A stretch of DNA of 64,000 nucleotides, from assembly GCA_016714125.1 (NCBI GenBank), contig JADJNX010000001.1, forward strand, positions 434,001 through 498,000, given 5' to 3'. The translations under genes and the position numbers were made by a program. A model generated the notes under the pieces. It did no database searches. It was not told the DNA's origin and saw nothing but the letters and a program-made list of their open reading frames with translations. How positions within the stretch are numbered: position 1 is the first letter of the stretch; every line of letters starts with the position of its first letter. This document shows, one piece after another, positions 1 to 10,106 of the stretch. The stretch is from Ignavibacteriales bacterium (GTDB lineage: Bacteria > Bacteroidota > Ignavibacteria > Ignavibacteriales > Ignavibacteriaceae).

Positions 1-256
1 TTCGGGAATTATCTGATCCTTACATTCAACAAGTAAAGATTCAACCTCATCATCCTGGATACCAAATCTCTTTTTCAAAAGAAAATTAATTTTTGTATGC
101 TCAAGGTCTGTGAACTGGTCATCTGCATGTGCCATGAGAACTAAAAAGTGCAGCTGTGGCAATTTTAAGATTATTCTTATAAACAGGATCATTCCTGTCC
201 AGAGTTCGTTCTTTATTTTCAAATTTTTTCTTGAAAATTTTATCAAACATACCCAT
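1..256 (-). CDS. TerB-like protein, 3' end outside window, frameshifted
   Basis: The 5' part of a minus-strand gene whose C-terminus lies beyond the left edge. It starts MGMFDKIFKKK, a basic amphipathic head, and continues in a second frame with HADDQFTDLEHTKINFLLKK, which resembles the helical acidic repeats of TerB/DUF533-type domains. The two frames join across a run of five A at 143-147 (plus strand); removing one base gives the continuous reading AALLVLMAHADD. That points to a homopolymer error rather than decay. TerB domains are thought to bind metal or act as scaffolds near the membrane, but no function can be assigned here. A second TerB-like gene lies at 21481-21918. Confidence 0.5.
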
Positions 257-275
257 TTGAGTTTCCTTTTTTCTA

Positions 276-1793
276 TTAAATAGCGGGTTTTGGCCGCTCG
301 TAAATTTTTGTCATATAGTTAAAATATGCTGCCAAATCACTCTGAAACGATTCTCGTTTTACGCGCCATGCCCAATTGCCACCTCCCAGTTTGCCCGGGA
401 AATTCATCCTTGCGCCCGTTTCAAGATTTAAAATGTCTTGCATCGGGATCACAACTGTGTTTGCCACAGATGCATAAGCAGATTTTATCGCAGCGGCAAC
501 CATCTTGTCATGTTTGTAACAATTAAGATATTCCTGAGCAAATCTGTAGATATCGTTATCCTGATGTCTTGCAGAGTCGAAATATCCACGGGTGGTATCG
601 TTATCATGTGAACCGGTATGAACCACACAATTTTTGATGTAATTGTGAGGAAGGAACTTTGATTCCATTCCAGTTCCAAATGCAAATTGCATGATTTTAA
701 TGCCGGGGAAGTTCAATGTATCACGGAGTTTTTCAACAGGAGGTGTGATCACACCAAGGTCTTCAGCGATTATTGGAAGATCGCCGAGGTATTTTTTAAC
801 TGTCCTAAAAAACTTCATCCCCGGTGCTTTTATCCACTTGCCCGTTACTGCAGTGGGTGCATCACCCGGAATGCGCCAGTAGGCTTCAAACCCTCTGAAG
901 TGATCAATTCTGGCTATGTCAACAATTTTAAGCAGTGACGAGATTCTGTCTCTCCACCATTTAAAATCGTCTTTTTCCATCTGCTCCCAACGATAGAGTG
1001 GATTACCCCAAAGCTGACCGGTTGCAGAAAAATAATCGGGTGGAACACCGGCAACCCAAATCAGTTTGCCCGCTTCATCCACCGTAAAAAGTTCTTTGTT
1101 TGCCCACACATCGGCACTGTCATAAGCAACAAATATCGGTAAATCGCCGATTACTTTGATTCCGTTTTTATTGGCGTAAGTCTTAAGTTTTGTCCATTGT
1201 TCAAAGAAACAAAACTGTAGGAATTTTTGATAGTTGATTCCCTCTGCAAGTTTTTTCTTCCATTTTGGTAACTCTTTAGGTTCCCTTACTGCAATAGAGT
1301 GTTCCCAGGTCGTCCACAAGGCACCCCCATGATACTCTTTTGCTGCCATAAAAAGGGAATAATCTTCAAGCCACTCTGCGTTGTTTTTGCAAAATTTGTT
1401 GTAGGAATCTTTAATGCTTTTTTGGGTATTAACTTTGAAGCCTTCAAAGGCTTTGAGCAAGAGCGATCTTTTATAATCAATTACCCAGCCAAAATCGATG
1501 TACTCAGGATTAAAATCGGGAACATCAACCAGATCATCTTCCGATAAAAATCCCTGTTCAGCAAGCGCTTGAGGTGACAAGAGCAGCGGGTTTCCTGCAA
1601 ATGCAGAAAAACACTGATAAGGTGAATCCCCGTATCCTGTTGGACCCAAAGGAAACACCTGCCACAGGGTTTGACCTGCGGCAGTTAAAAAATCGATAAA
1701 GTTATATGCTTCAGGACCCAAATCCCCGATTCCAAATTTCCCGGGCAGGGATGTTGGATGGAGAAGGATTCCAGCTGCTCTTGTAAATTCCAT
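276..1793 (-). CDS. malQ: 4-alpha-glucanotransferase (amylomaltase)
   Basis: A GH77 enzyme that transfers alpha-1,4-glucan segments between maltodextrins in cytoplasmic glycogen/maltose metabolism. It is full length (505 aa, normal for the short bacterial type). The N-terminus AGILLHPTSLPGKFGIGDLG is typical of GH77. The nucleophile is Asp297 in ARIDHFRGFEAYW, the acid/base is Glu344 in IIAEDLGVI, and the third acidic residue is Asp397 in GSHDNDTTRG. It starts at ATG and lies between the TerB-like gene and a T9SS cargo on the same strand; no other sugar gene is adjacent. The frame is intact. Confidence 0.96.
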   Translation of the reverse strand: MEFTRAAGILLHPTSLPGKFGIGDLGPEAYNFIDFLTAAGQTLWQVFPLGPTGYGDSPYQCFSAFAGNPLLLSPQALAEQGFLSEDDLVDVPDFNPEYIDFGWVIDYKRSLLLKAFEGFKVNTQKSIKDSYNKFCKNNAEWLEDYSLFMAAKEYHGGALWTTWEHSIAVREPKELPKWKKKLAEGINYQKFLQFCFFEQWTKLKTYANKNGIKVIGDLPIFVAYDSADVWANKELFTVDEAGKLIWVAGVPPDYFSATGQLWGNPLYRWEQMEKDDFKWWRDRISSLLKIVDIARIDHFRGFEAYWRIPGDAPTAVTGKWIKAPGMKFFRTVKKYLGDLPIIAEDLGVITPPVEKLRDTLNFPGIKIMQFAFGTGMESKFLPHNYIKNCVVHTGSHDNDTTRGYFDSARHQDNDIYRFAQEYLNCYKHDKMVAAAIKSAYASVANTVVIPMQDILNLETGARMNFPGKLGGGNWAWRVKRESFQSDLAAYFNYMTKIYERPKPAI

Positions 1794-1812
1794 TTAAAAC
1801 CTCTGACTCAAA

Positions 1813-3225
1813 TTATTTCATTAACATCATTTTTTTGGTGATTCTTCCGCTCATTGTTTCCAATGTATAGAAATAAACACCACTGGTTAATCCTGAACCA
1901 TCAAAAGCAACTGAGTGGCTTCCTGATGCTTTGTAACCGTCATAAATTCCGGCAACCTGCTGTCCCATCATGTCGGTAACAAAAAGTTTTACATTACCGG
2001 CTTCAGGAAGTGAAAATTTAATCAAGGTTGAAGGATTAAATGGATTTGGATAATTTTGATCAAGTGAAAAATTCACTGGATTTGCTGTTATACCATCTTC
2101 AACACCTGTTGGATCAAAATAATCGAATCTGTAAATAGAACGGCTGCCGCCATCTGATACAAATGCTCTTTTTGTGTCTTTGGTTAAAACAACATCACTT
2201 GGTGCTGTCATTGGGGCACCATCAGGATTTGGAGTTGAGCTGCTAAACTGTCCGGGAAGTTCATAAAGTGGATCTGCAAAGTTTACGATTACATTATATC
2301 CCTTTACCCATCTTCTTGTTGAATCGGTACCTGCTACCCAAAGAACACCATTTGCATCAACATCAATTCCATAAGGAATAGCACTGGAAAAATCCAGATC
2401 TCTTGCAAGATCAGTGATTTTTGTACCCGAATATGCTGATGGATTTGTTTGACTTCCACCCGACCACATAGCGATTCCGCCTGTGATTTCAGTGGATGAC
2501 TTGGAATTTCTGGATGTGTACCATGGAGTTTCAGGATTGTTGTAATCACCGTCTTTCTTTACAGCAACATCTCTTACAACATCAAACCCGTTAAAGTGTG
2601 GACCACCGGGAACAGGTGGAAATGTTGCCATCGATATCCACGATCCTCTTGCGGGTGTTGTAAGTGCATAAGAGAAATTATAAAACCTTATCGTGGTATT
2701 AAACGATACTCCGGTGAAAACAATTGAATCTCTCGTGATTGCTGAACCATGGATGTAAGTACCGTAACCTGCACCATTGATGTTGAATCCAAATTTTTGA
2801 ACAAGATTTGTATCGCGGTTTGGATAAACATACTGTGAAGCAACTGTGTTTGGAGCTGTTCTCTGATAAGGGATATTTGCATTTATGTAAACATCTCCGT
2901 TAAGTGCAGATATACCTCTGATCGCTCCTATGTTTCCGGTAAGTGTATCGGAATCGCCATTATTATCAAAATCGATCATTTTTTTGAAAACTGTATCTCC
3001 CGGAAGAAGATAATAAATAGCGTTGTGTGCCTGGAGGGTGGTTGCTTTTGAGGAAGCAACATAAACAACTCCGGCAGAGTCGATGGTCATCAGGTATGGA
3101 CGAGCAAAGGCTGTATCTGAAGCCGGGAAGTGCATTTTACCTGTATAGTTCCATGTTTCGTTTTGAGCCATTCCTGTAAAAACAAGAACAACCATAAATA
3201 GTAATAGTGTTTTAATACTTCTCAT
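1813..3225 (-). CDS. T9SS-sorted secreted protein, beta-propeller-like
   Basis: About 470 aa. An N-terminal signal peptide (MRSIKTLLLFMVVLVFTGMAQ) is followed by a body with several short GVxYVAS / GVLWVAGTDS / RAFVSDGGSRSIYRFD segments that look like NHL/SMP-type propeller blades. The C-terminus, from about residue 385, is a T9SS type A sorting domain (NYPNPFNPSTLIKFSLPEAG ... GVYFYTLETMSGRITKKMMLMK). The protein is therefore expected to be exported by Sec and then placed on or beyond the outer membrane by T9SS. I chose the ATG at 3225, not the upstream TTG, because GAGGA lies 8 nt before it. The function of the body is unknown. Confidence 0.85.
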   Translation of the reverse strand: MRSIKTLLLFMVVLVFTGMAQNETWNYTGKMHFPASDTAFARPYLMTIDSAGVVYVASSKATTLQAHNAIYYLLPGDTVFKKMIDFDNNGDSDTLTGNIGAIRGISALNGDVYINANIPYQRTAPNTVASQYVYPNRDTNLVQKFGFNINGAGYGTYIHGSAITRDSIVFTGVSFNTTIRFYNFSYALTTPARGSWISMATFPPVPGGPHFNGFDVVRDVAVKKDGDYNNPETPWYTSRNSKSSTEITGGIAMWSGGSQTNPSAYSGTKITDLARDLDFSSAIPYGIDVDANGVLWVAGTDSTRRWVKGYNVIVNFADPLYELPGQFSSSTPNPDGAPMTAPSDVVLTKDTKRAFVSDGGSRSIYRFDYFDPTGVEDGITANPVNFSLDQNYPNPFNPSTLIKFSLPEAGNVKLFVTDMMGQQVAGIYDGYKASGSHSVAFDGSGLTSGVYFYTLETMSGRITKKMMLMK

Positions 3226-3242
3226 AAATTCATTCCTCAATG

Positions 3243-4502
3243 TTATTGATTTTCTTCATACTTCTTAAATATAACTGACGTGTTGTGACCTCCAAAACCA
3301 AATGCGTTACTCATAGCATAAACCACTTCCTTTTTTTGTGGTGTATTAAATGTGTAATTTAGATCGCAATCGGGATCGGGGAATTCAAAATTGATTGTTG
3401 GTGGTATTACACCGTGCAAAATTGATTTAATGGTAGCAATTGCTTCAACAGCTCCCGCTGCACCAAGCAAATGTCCCGTCATGCTTTTGGTGGATGAGAC
3501 ATTCATTTTGTATGCCTGATCTCCAAAAACAGCTTTTATTGATTGAGTCTCAGCTATATCTCCCAGACCCGTGGAAGTTCCGTGCATATTAATATAATCT
3601 ACCTCGGAAGGGTCAACATTTCCGTATTTTAAAGCACGAAGCATCGCAAGCCTGGCTCCATGTCCCGAAGGATCAGGGGCTGTGATATGATAAGCGTCGC
3701 CTGTAAGTCCATAACCGACAACTTCAGCATATATCCTGGCTCCACGTTTTTTAGCGTGTTCAAGTTCTTCAAGAACAAGAGCTCCTGCTCCTTCACCCAT
3801 CACAAATCCATCTCTGGTGCTGTCGAAAGGGCGACTTGCGGTTTCAGGAGAATCGTTTCTTTTTGACAATGCCTGAGCAGAATTAAATCCTGCAACACCC
3901 AGTTCACAAATTGGTCCTTCTGTTCCACCGGCTAACATCATTGTTGCCTGACCCTCTTTGATCAACATAAATGAGTCGATAAAGTTGTGGTTCGAAGTTG
4001 CACATGCAGAGACTGCACAGTAGTTTGGTCCTCTAAATCCATATTCGATTGATACCTGACCGGCTGCAATATCCGGAATGAGCATTGGAATAAAAAACGG
4101 GGAAACCCTGTTGGGACCCTGTTCTGCATTTATTCTTGCTTGTTCCTGGAAAACATTCATTCCGCCAATTCCGGAACCTATCATCACACCCGTATCGTCC
4201 TTGTCTTCAACTGACATTTTTTCAGGATCGATCCCTGCATCTTCAAGAACCATCTTAGCCACAGCCATTGCGTATTGACAGAATAAATCCATCCGCCTGG
4301 CAGCTTTTTTTTCGATGTAATTCAACGGATCAAAACCTTTAAGTTCACAAGCAAACTTTGTTGTCACCCGGGAAGTGTCGAATTTAGTAATTAACGCAGC
4401 TCCACTTTTGCCTTCCATCATCCCTTGCCAAAATTCATCAACTCCAAGGCCTATCGGTGTTAGTGCCGCCATTCCGGTTACTACTACTCTTCTCTGTTGC
4501 AT
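3243..4502 (-). CDS. fabF: 3-oxoacyl-ACP synthase II
   Basis: Condenses malonyl-ACP with acyl-ACP in fatty-acid elongation. It has 419 aa, normal for FabF, and starts MQQRRVVVTGMAALTPIG. The Cys-His-His triad is visible: Cys167 in VSACATSNHN, His307 in INMHGTSTG and His344 in MTGHLLGAAGA. The Gly-rich C-terminal motif SNAFGFGGHNTSVIF is present. It lies 17 bp upstream of the T9SS gene on the same strand. The usual neighbours acpP and rnc are absent, so this may be a second, detached KAS II copy or simply a rearranged locus. Confidence 0.96.
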   Translation of the reverse strand: MQQRRVVVTGMAALTPIGLGVDEFWQGMMEGKSGAALITKFDTSRVTTKFACELKGFDPLNYIEKKAARRMDLFCQYAMAVAKMVLEDAGIDPEKMSVEDKDDTGVMIGSGIGGMNVFQEQARINAEQGPNRVSPFFIPMLIPDIAAGQVSIEYGFRGPNYCAVSACATSNHNFIDSFMLIKEGQATMMLAGGTEGPICELGVAGFNSAQALSKRNDSPETASRPFDSTRDGFVMGEGAGALVLEELEHAKKRGARIYAEVVGYGLTGDAYHITAPDPSGHGARLAMLRALKYGNVDPSEVDYINMHGTSTGLGDIAETQSIKAVFGDQAYKMNVSSTKSMTGHLLGAAGAVEAIATIKSILHGVIPPTINFEFPDPDCDLNYTFNTPQKKEVVYAMSNAFGFGGHNTSVIFKKYEENQ

Positions 4503-4744
4503 CTTCTCTCTTAAATTGTTACCTGATTATGCTAATCCCATTCATCCTGGTTGATGGGAAAACGAAGTTAATCTTGTTTGATTAATTATCCATAGATAAT
4601 GAAAGTCTTAACTTGTTAAAAGCAATTATTAAATATTATAAAACCTTAACTCGTAAATTTAAATCATTTTTCCCTTCTAATCAAACCCTGAATAACAATC
4701 CTTCGATTTTGAACTGATAACAGGCTCTTAAACAGATGATACCA

Positions 4745-5200
4745 TTAAAAATCCCATAAGCTGAAAAGGAATTCACTCTCTAAATTTAGATTTACCGATT
4801 TTAACGAAAGAATTATCTCTCCTCTGTGGTGGGCTTCATGTGACACCAAATAGAACAAAAATGAATTGATCCCTTTTGGATATCCTTTAACTTTCATATC
4901 GGTTCTGACACTCGTTTCAACAAGTCCACCAATTCGGTCAGATGATATTTTTAGTGCTTCCAGAATCTTCGTTTTGTAAGTATAATCATCTTTCCCCAGC
5001 CGGATTAAACCAATCGAATGCACCCCCCCGATTGCATTGAGCCACTGCACTCTTACATTATTTATATGGGCAAATTTTGCACCAATACTCCTGCCTCCCG
5101 ATGAGGCTTTTACACTAAGATGATGTTCAGGTATCTTTTCAAGTAATTTTAAAGTAACTCCGTTTGTGAGTTCCCATGACTCACGCAAACTCAGTACCAT
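4745..5200 (-). CDS. DinB-like four-helix protein
   Basis: A protein of 151 aa resembling the DinB/YfiT superfamily of four-helix-bundle proteins. Candidate metal ligands are the His in KFAHINNVRVQWL and the HEAHHRGEI motif near residue 120, which is the usual DinB signature. Some members are thiol transferases, but many have unknown roles. It stands alone, followed by about 240 bp without a gene. The ATG start at 5200 is the first in frame. Confidence 0.8.
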   Translation of the reverse strand: MVLSLRESWELTNGVTLKLLEKIPEHHLSVKASSGGRSIGAKFAHINNVRVQWLNAIGGVHSIGLIRLGKDDYTYKTKILEALKISSDRIGGLVETSVRTDMKVKGYPKGINSFLFYLVSHEAHHRGEIILSLKSVNLNLESEFLFSLWDF

Positions 5201-5270
5201 AGTTTAACTCTTATATTATTGGTAAATTGCATTCTTAATTTAAATTTGGTTACAAAATACGGTAAAAATC

Positions 5271-6037
5271 ATGAACATCAAAGGAAAAATTGTTTTTATA
5301 ACAGGTGCTTCATCCGGCATTGGAATGGAATCTGCAAAAGCCTTTGCAAGAGAAGGCTGCAAGCTGATTTTAACCGCCAGAAGGATTGATAGAATCAAAA
5401 TTCTTGCCGAAAAATTGTTAAAAGAATTTGGAACTGAATCGCTGACTCTCCCCCTCGATGTTAGAAAAAAGAAGATGTTTTCACTCTGTTTGAGAAACTG
5501 CCCCAAGATTGGAAAAAAATTGATATCCTGTTAAATAATGCAGGTGTTGGCAAGGGACTTTCTCCACTCCATGAGAGTGATCCCGAAGGCTGGGATGAAA
5601 TGATCGACACAAATGTTAAAGGTCTTCTATTTGTCACAAAATCAGTCGCCAATTTGATGATAAAAAATGGCAGTGGACATATTATCAATGTTGGCTCCGT
5701 TGCCGGCAGAGAAGTATATCCAAACGGAAATGTCTATTGCGCAACAAAATTTGCGGTGAATGCCCTTACAAAAGCCATGAGAGTTGAACTCTATGATAAA
5801 AATATCAGAGTTACCACTGTTGATCCCGGAATGGTAGAAACCGAATTTAGTCTTATCAGATTTGAGGGAGATGAAGAACGGGCAAAAAATGTTTACAAAG
5901 GGATGACTCCCCTCTCCCCCGCAGATATTGCCGATACGATTATATTCTGTGCAACCCGACCCGCTCATGTGAATATCTCTGAAGTGGTAATTTATCCATC
6001 AGATCAGGCAAACACAACTACGGTAAAAAGATCATAA
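5271..6037 (+). CDS. NADP-dependent short-chain dehydrogenase (YdfG-like), frameshifted
   Basis: A Rossmann-fold SDR of about 255 aa. Visible motifs are TGASSGIG (cofactor), NNAG, the catalytic YCATK (Tyr/Lys) with the preceding Ser in NVGSVAG, and PGMVETEFS. The C-terminal part most resembles the 3-hydroxy acid dehydrogenases of the YdfG group. The frame breaks in the six-A run 5465-5470; one more A restores LDVRKKEDVFTLFEKL. Both halves are otherwise perfect, so a sequence error is more likely than a pseudogene. The stop is one base before the recD2 start, so the two genes are probably cotranscribed. Confidence 0.88.
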
Positions 6038-6038
6038 A

Positions 6039-8175
6039 ATGCCCGAAAAACTGAAAGGTGAAATCGAAAGGATTACTTTCTACAGCGAAGACAGTGGTTT
6101 TGGCGTAGTAAGACTCCGTTCAGGAAGGATTGTCACAGGCACCCTCCCCAAACTTTCAGAAGGCGACAGACTTGAAGCCGAGGGTGAGTGGATGACCCAC
6201 CCCAAATATGGTTCTCAGTTTAAGGTATCTAAAATTATCATTTTGAAACCCGAGGGGAAAATTGCCATCCTGAAATACCTCTCCTCGGGGGTTCTCAAAG
6301 GACTCCCTAAAAATTCAGCAAAATTCCTGGTTGATTATTACGGCGAAAAAGCACTCGAGATTCTTGATAAAGACCCCCAAAAACTGCTGAATGTTCCGGG
6401 TGTTTCACAAAAGAAACTTCAAAAAATCCTGCAAAGTTGGAATGAACAAAAAAATCTCCATAAACTTGTAATTTTTCTGCAGAACTACGATATCCCGCTT
6501 ACCCATTCGCAAAAGATACTACAAAGATATGGAGATCAGGCTGAAACTGTCATCCTCTCAAACCCGTATCAAATGATTTTTGATATTCGAGGTGTGGGAT
6601 TCAAAACAGCAGATGTTATTGCATCAAAAGTGGGTTTAAGTCCCGACTTTCCACCAAGGATCAAAAGTGGTGTGCTCTATGTTCTCGAAAATTCTGCCAA
6701 CAGCGATGGGCATGTGTTTCTTCCTTATGATGAACTTTTAACTCTCTGCCTTAAAAATTTGAATGTTGATCTCAACCAGTATGATGTTCAATTTCAGGAA
6801 TTGATCACCGAACGAAGAATTGTAGTGATCAATAACAATGTTTATCTTCAGGAAATTTACGACTCAGAAAGAATAATCGAATCCAAAATAGTTGAACTCT
6901 CCCGTGAAAAACATGATGATTCAACCGATTTTTTCAAAAATTTTGCACATACTCTCACCCATTTCTCCGAGGAACAACTTGAAGCTGTAAGGTTAAGTAC
7001 TGAAAATGGTTTTCTTGTTCTCACAGGAGGTCCCGGTACCGGAAAAACAACCACCCTTAAAGGGATTATCGATCTATATAAAAAATGTAAATTGAAAATT
7101 GCTCTCGCCGCTCCCACAGGAAGAGCTGCTAAAAGAATGGCGGAAGTTATTGGTCTTGAAGCAAAAACGATTCACCGCCTGCTTGAATATGATTCAACAA
7201 CAGGAAAATTTGTTCATAACAGAACCAACCCGATAAAAGCTCATCTCCTTGTTATCGATGAAGTTTCGATGATCAACACTTTTTTGATGGCATCACTTCT
7301 TTATGCTGTCAACAGGGAAACCACAGTAATCTTTGTGGGTGATAAAGATCAGCTTCCGGCAATTGGTCCCGGAAACATACTGCATGACATCCTTGAGTTC
7401 AACCAGGTACCGATAATAAGATTAAACAAAATTTTCAGGCAGGCAGAAAAAAGTCGGATTATCACTAATTCCCACAAAATAAACCGTGGAATTATGCCCG
7501 ATCTTTCAAATGATAAAGATGGTGATTTTTTCTTCATGGAAGAGGAAAACAGTGCTTTAATTCCGGAGACTATTCTCGAACTGATTCGTGACCGTCTTCC
7601 CGGCAAATACAATTTTAATCCCTTTACCGATATTCAGGTGCTGGCTCCGATGTATAAAGGTGATGCGGGTGTGGATGCAATCAACAAATGCCTGCAAGAG
7701 GGGCTTAACAAAAATCCGGCTCTTTTTACCAAAGGTGATGTTGTTTTCAAAAAAAATGACAAGTTTATGCAACTTGTGAATGATTATGAAAGAGATATTT
7801 ACAACGGAGATATCGGTTTTTTGAAGGCAGTGGATGACGAAGAGGAAGAACTTGTTTTTAATTTTGGTGACAGAGAGGTAAATTTTAATAATTCTTCACT
7901 CGATGACCTTACCCTCGCTTATGCATGTACCATCCATAAAAGCCAGGGTTCCGAATACCCCTGTGTAATTGTGGTTTTAACTTCTGAACAATATTTTATG
8001 TTAAAAACGAAATCTTGTTTATACCGCAATCACCCGTGCAGCAAACCTTTTGATCATTATCGGCAGCAAAAATGCTGTTAATCGTGCAGTTACCAACAAC
8101 TCCGAACAAAAACGATATACCTCCCTCTTTAAACTAAAAGAATCCGAAAAAGATACCTACATAAACTTTCTTTAA
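6039..8175 (+). CDS. recD2: RecD-like DNA helicase (RecD2), frameshifted near the C-terminus
   Basis: An SF1B 5'-3' DNA helicase of about 711 aa, of the RecD2 type that acts without RecBC. The N-terminal OB-like domain begins MPEKLKGEIERITFYSEDSG, followed by helix-hairpin-helix segments (VPGVSQKKLQKIL, IRGVGFKTADVIA), the Walker A motif GGPGTGKTT near residue 330, the Walker B motif VIDEVSM, and the UvrD-like C-terminal motif TIHKSQGSEYP. At the A-run 8003-8007 one extra base diverts the frame; without it the chain reads RNLVYTAITRAANLLIIIGS and ends at 8175. It begins one base after the SDR stop. Confidence 0.92.
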
Positions 8176-8202
8176 TATCCTTCGCGATAATCCCTAAAAG
8201 GA

Positions 8203-8252
8203 TACTTCGATTCTCCGCTATTTGGCTACTCTGCTACTTCGATTCTCCGCTA
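8203..8252. repeat. 18-bp direct repeat at the 3' end of the methyltransferase gene
   Basis: The 18-mer TACTTCGATTCTCCGCTA occurs perfectly at 8203-8220 and 8235-8252, with a related CTACTCTGCTACTTC spacer. The second copy covers the stop and last codons of the minus-strand gene at 8234, so the C-terminal SSGESK is encoded by the repeat. Similar words (CTACTCCGCTAC, TACTTCGCTACTCCG) recur near 51710 and 55880. Confidence 0.8.
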
Positions 8253-9025
8253 CTTTTAAAAATAACATACACCGCCTCCGTCGGAAAATGAAGAACAGTT
8301 TTTGTATGAGATATATCCACCAACAATTCTTCAAGGAAATTGGAATAGTTTTCCACCATTCCCTTTTCCTTTCCACCGATCGATTTTGAGGGAAAACTCA
8401 CAACAACAACCGGAGCCACGAGTGCGTTATGTAAAATCTTTTTTGCACTTCCCTTTTCCTGTCTTTCGATACATGATAATGTCTTAAAAAGGAATACAAC
8501 ATCATAATCTGAAAACGGAATTTCATCCACCATCAAATCCCGGTTGGAAGAGGAAAAATTTGAGAGTCCATTTTCAGTAAAAAACCTGTTTATTTCTTTG
8601 TTCGCCTCAACATCAATATCGGAACAATGATATAACTCAACTCTCTCCTTAAAATAAAAAGCAGAAAATGGATTTAACCCACACGCTGCATCATAAATTT
8701 TATACTTCTTCCCCGGTTCCCCCAATACAGCAAATATTTTCCCGTAAAACTCCTCATAAAACCCCATCCTCTCCGCCGTCGATACATGACTTTTTAAGAT
8801 ATCGTCAATACCTAATACTTGATACTTAATACTTAATACCTGATAGGCTCCATATATCTGATGAAGCTTTTTCCTTACATTTTTCTCAATCTCTTTTTCT
8901 TTTTTAAAACGCAGAGTCATTGTGGAAATTATTTTTCTGAGGGTTCCTTCATATACATTGGAGTACTTCCCCGAGTCCATCAACCGCTGAAGAATTCTCT
9001 CTTCCAAAACAGGATCACTCATCAA
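8234..9025 (-). CDS. 16S rRNA (guanine-1405-N7)-methyltransferase homologue (Rmt/Arm family), copy 1
   Basis: A 263-aa SAM-dependent methyltransferase of the FmrO/RmtB family. Family landmarks in order are the N-terminal basic helices, STAERMGFYEEFY, the SAM site YDAACGLNPFSAFYF, DYDVVFLFKTLSCIERQEKGSA, and VVSFPSKSIGGKEKGMVENY, which closely matches the RmtB signature (SFPTRSLGG...KGM.NY). Known members methylate G1405 in the A site and block 4,6-disubstituted aminoglycosides; activity here is inferred. The start overlaps the tgt stop by 11 bp, so it is the last gene of an operon. Residues near 57-70 (YQVLSIKYQVLG) come from a tandem repeat in the DNA and are not seen in copy 2. Confidence 0.85.
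   Translation of the reverse strand: MMSDPVLEERILQRLMDSGKYSNVYEGTLRKIISTMTLRFKKEKEIEKNVRKKLHQIYGAYQVLSIKYQVLGIDDILKSHVSTAERMGFYEEFYGKIFAVLGEPGKKYKIYDAACGLNPFSAFYFKERVELYHCSDIDVEANKEINRFFTENGLSNFSSSNRDLMVDEIPFSDYDVVFLFKTLSCIERQEKGSAKKILHNALVAPVVVVSFPSKSIGGKEKGMVENYSNFLEELLVDISHTKTVLHFPTEAVYVIFKSSGESK
8807..8845. repeat. AT-rich tandem repeat inside a coding frame
   Basis: Degenerate tandem words of the type TATTAAG/TATTAGG (minus strand: TATCAGGTATTAAGTATTAA, then GTATCAAGTATTAGG). It is translated as a repeated YQVL peptide in the methyltransferase at 8234-9025. A nearly identical word cluster lies outside any gene at 44641-44665. Confidence 0.75.
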
Positions 9026-10106
9026 AACTTCTCAACTTGTCGATCAACCTGGTATAAAACCTTAAATTGTGAATTGTTGCCAGTCTGTAGGCAAGGGTAT
9101 CACCGATTCTAAAAAGATGGTGTAAATAACTTCTTGTGAAGTGTTTACAGGTGTGACAGTCGCAACCCTCTTCAATTGGTTTCAGGGCTTTGATGTGAAT
9201 ATCGTCCTGCAAATAGAGATATTTATAAAAACCTTCTTCAAAGTCTTCAATACATTGAATCCGTTCAAAATCCCTGAATGTATATAACCTTTTGTGGCGG
9301 GCATCCCGTGTGGGAATAACACAATCAAAAATTTCATAACCGGCGATAAAAGCTTTTACCAGATTTTCAGGCTTCCCGATACCAAGTGCGTGTTTTGGAT
9401 AATCGGTACCAATCAGTTCAGCAACATATCCCACCATATCAAGCAATTTTCCGTCATCATCAATGGGCCATCCACCAAATCCGTAACCGTCAAAACCGAT
9501 CCTTAAAAGTTCCAATGCACATTTTTTGCGGAGATCGGGATTGTTCCCTCCTTGAACCACTGCAAAAAGTAGTGGCCGGTTTTCTTCTTTTACTTTTCTG
9601 AGCTTAAGCTGAGTCTCAAATTCTTTTTTACACCTTCTTGCCCATTTAATCGTAAGATCAACACTCTCCTCCTGAATATTGTCGGGCGCGGATGGATGAG
9701 TACAATAATCGAGACAATAAATAATATCAGCCCCGATTTTGAACTGATACTGAATACACTTCTCAGGTGTGAGTATTTTTTTATCTGTGTCTTGTTCAAG
9801 TTTGTAGGTAAAACCATCCTTATGAATGGTTCCGGCTTTCGATTCGGTTATGAGAGAATAAACCTGAAAGCCACCCGAATCGGAAATTACAGGGTGATGA
9901 AAATTCATATAATTATGAATTCCACCGGCTCCGTTAACGGTTGTAAGTCCCGGTTTTGTTGAGAGATGAAGTGTATTAACCACTATCGATTCTATTCCAC
10001 ACATCTCAAGATCCATTGAGTCAACACTTCGCACGATTCCTCGTGTACCATCGGGAAGAAACACAGGAAACTTCATCACTCCCGATCGGGTTTTAAGCAC
10101 CTTCAT
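9015..10106 (-). CDS. tgt: tRNA-guanine transglycosylase
   Basis: Exchanges the anticodon guanine of GUN tRNAs for the queuine precursor. It has 363 aa. Key parts are VVNTLHL, the SDSGGFQVYSL loop with the general-acid/nucleophile region, the substrate-binding VQGG, and the zinc site CDCHTCKHFTRSYLHHL near the C-terminus. It overlaps rsmI upstream by 14 bp and the methyltransferase downstream by 11 bp, so translation of the three is likely coupled. Bacterial Tgt usually starts closer to MxFxL; this copy begins directly at MKVLKTRSGVMKFPVFLPDG. The sequence is somewhat divergent but complete. Confidence 0.92.
   Translation of the reverse strand: MKVLKTRSGVMKFPVFLPDGTRGIVRSVDSMDLEMCGIESIVVNTLHLSTKPGLTTVNGAGGIHNYMNFHHPVISDSGGFQVYSLITESKAGTIHKDGFTYKLEQDTDKKILTPEKCIQYQFKIGADIIYCLDYCTHPSAPDNIQEESVDLTIKWARRCKKEFETQLKLRKVKEENRPLLFAVVQGGNNPDLRKKCALELLRIGFDGYGFGGWPIDDDGKLLDMVGYVAELIGTDYPKHALGIGKPENLVKAFIAGYEIFDCVIPTRDARHKRLYTFRDFERIQCIEDFEEGFYKYLYLQDDIHIKALKPIEEGCDCHTCKHFTRSYLHHLFRIGDTLAYRLATIHNLRFYTRLIDKLRSFDE

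Noticed and set aside
3243..4502. Polyketide or flexirubin biosynthesis cluster around the ketosynthase
   Set aside because: Only one FabF-type gene is present; no ACP, ketoreductase of the cluster type or chain-length factor is adjacent.
8003..8007. Programmed frameshifting in recD2 and glnS
   Set aside because: Breaks occur in many unrelated genes, in both directions, without a slippery heptamer plus pseudoknot; an error in run length is simpler.
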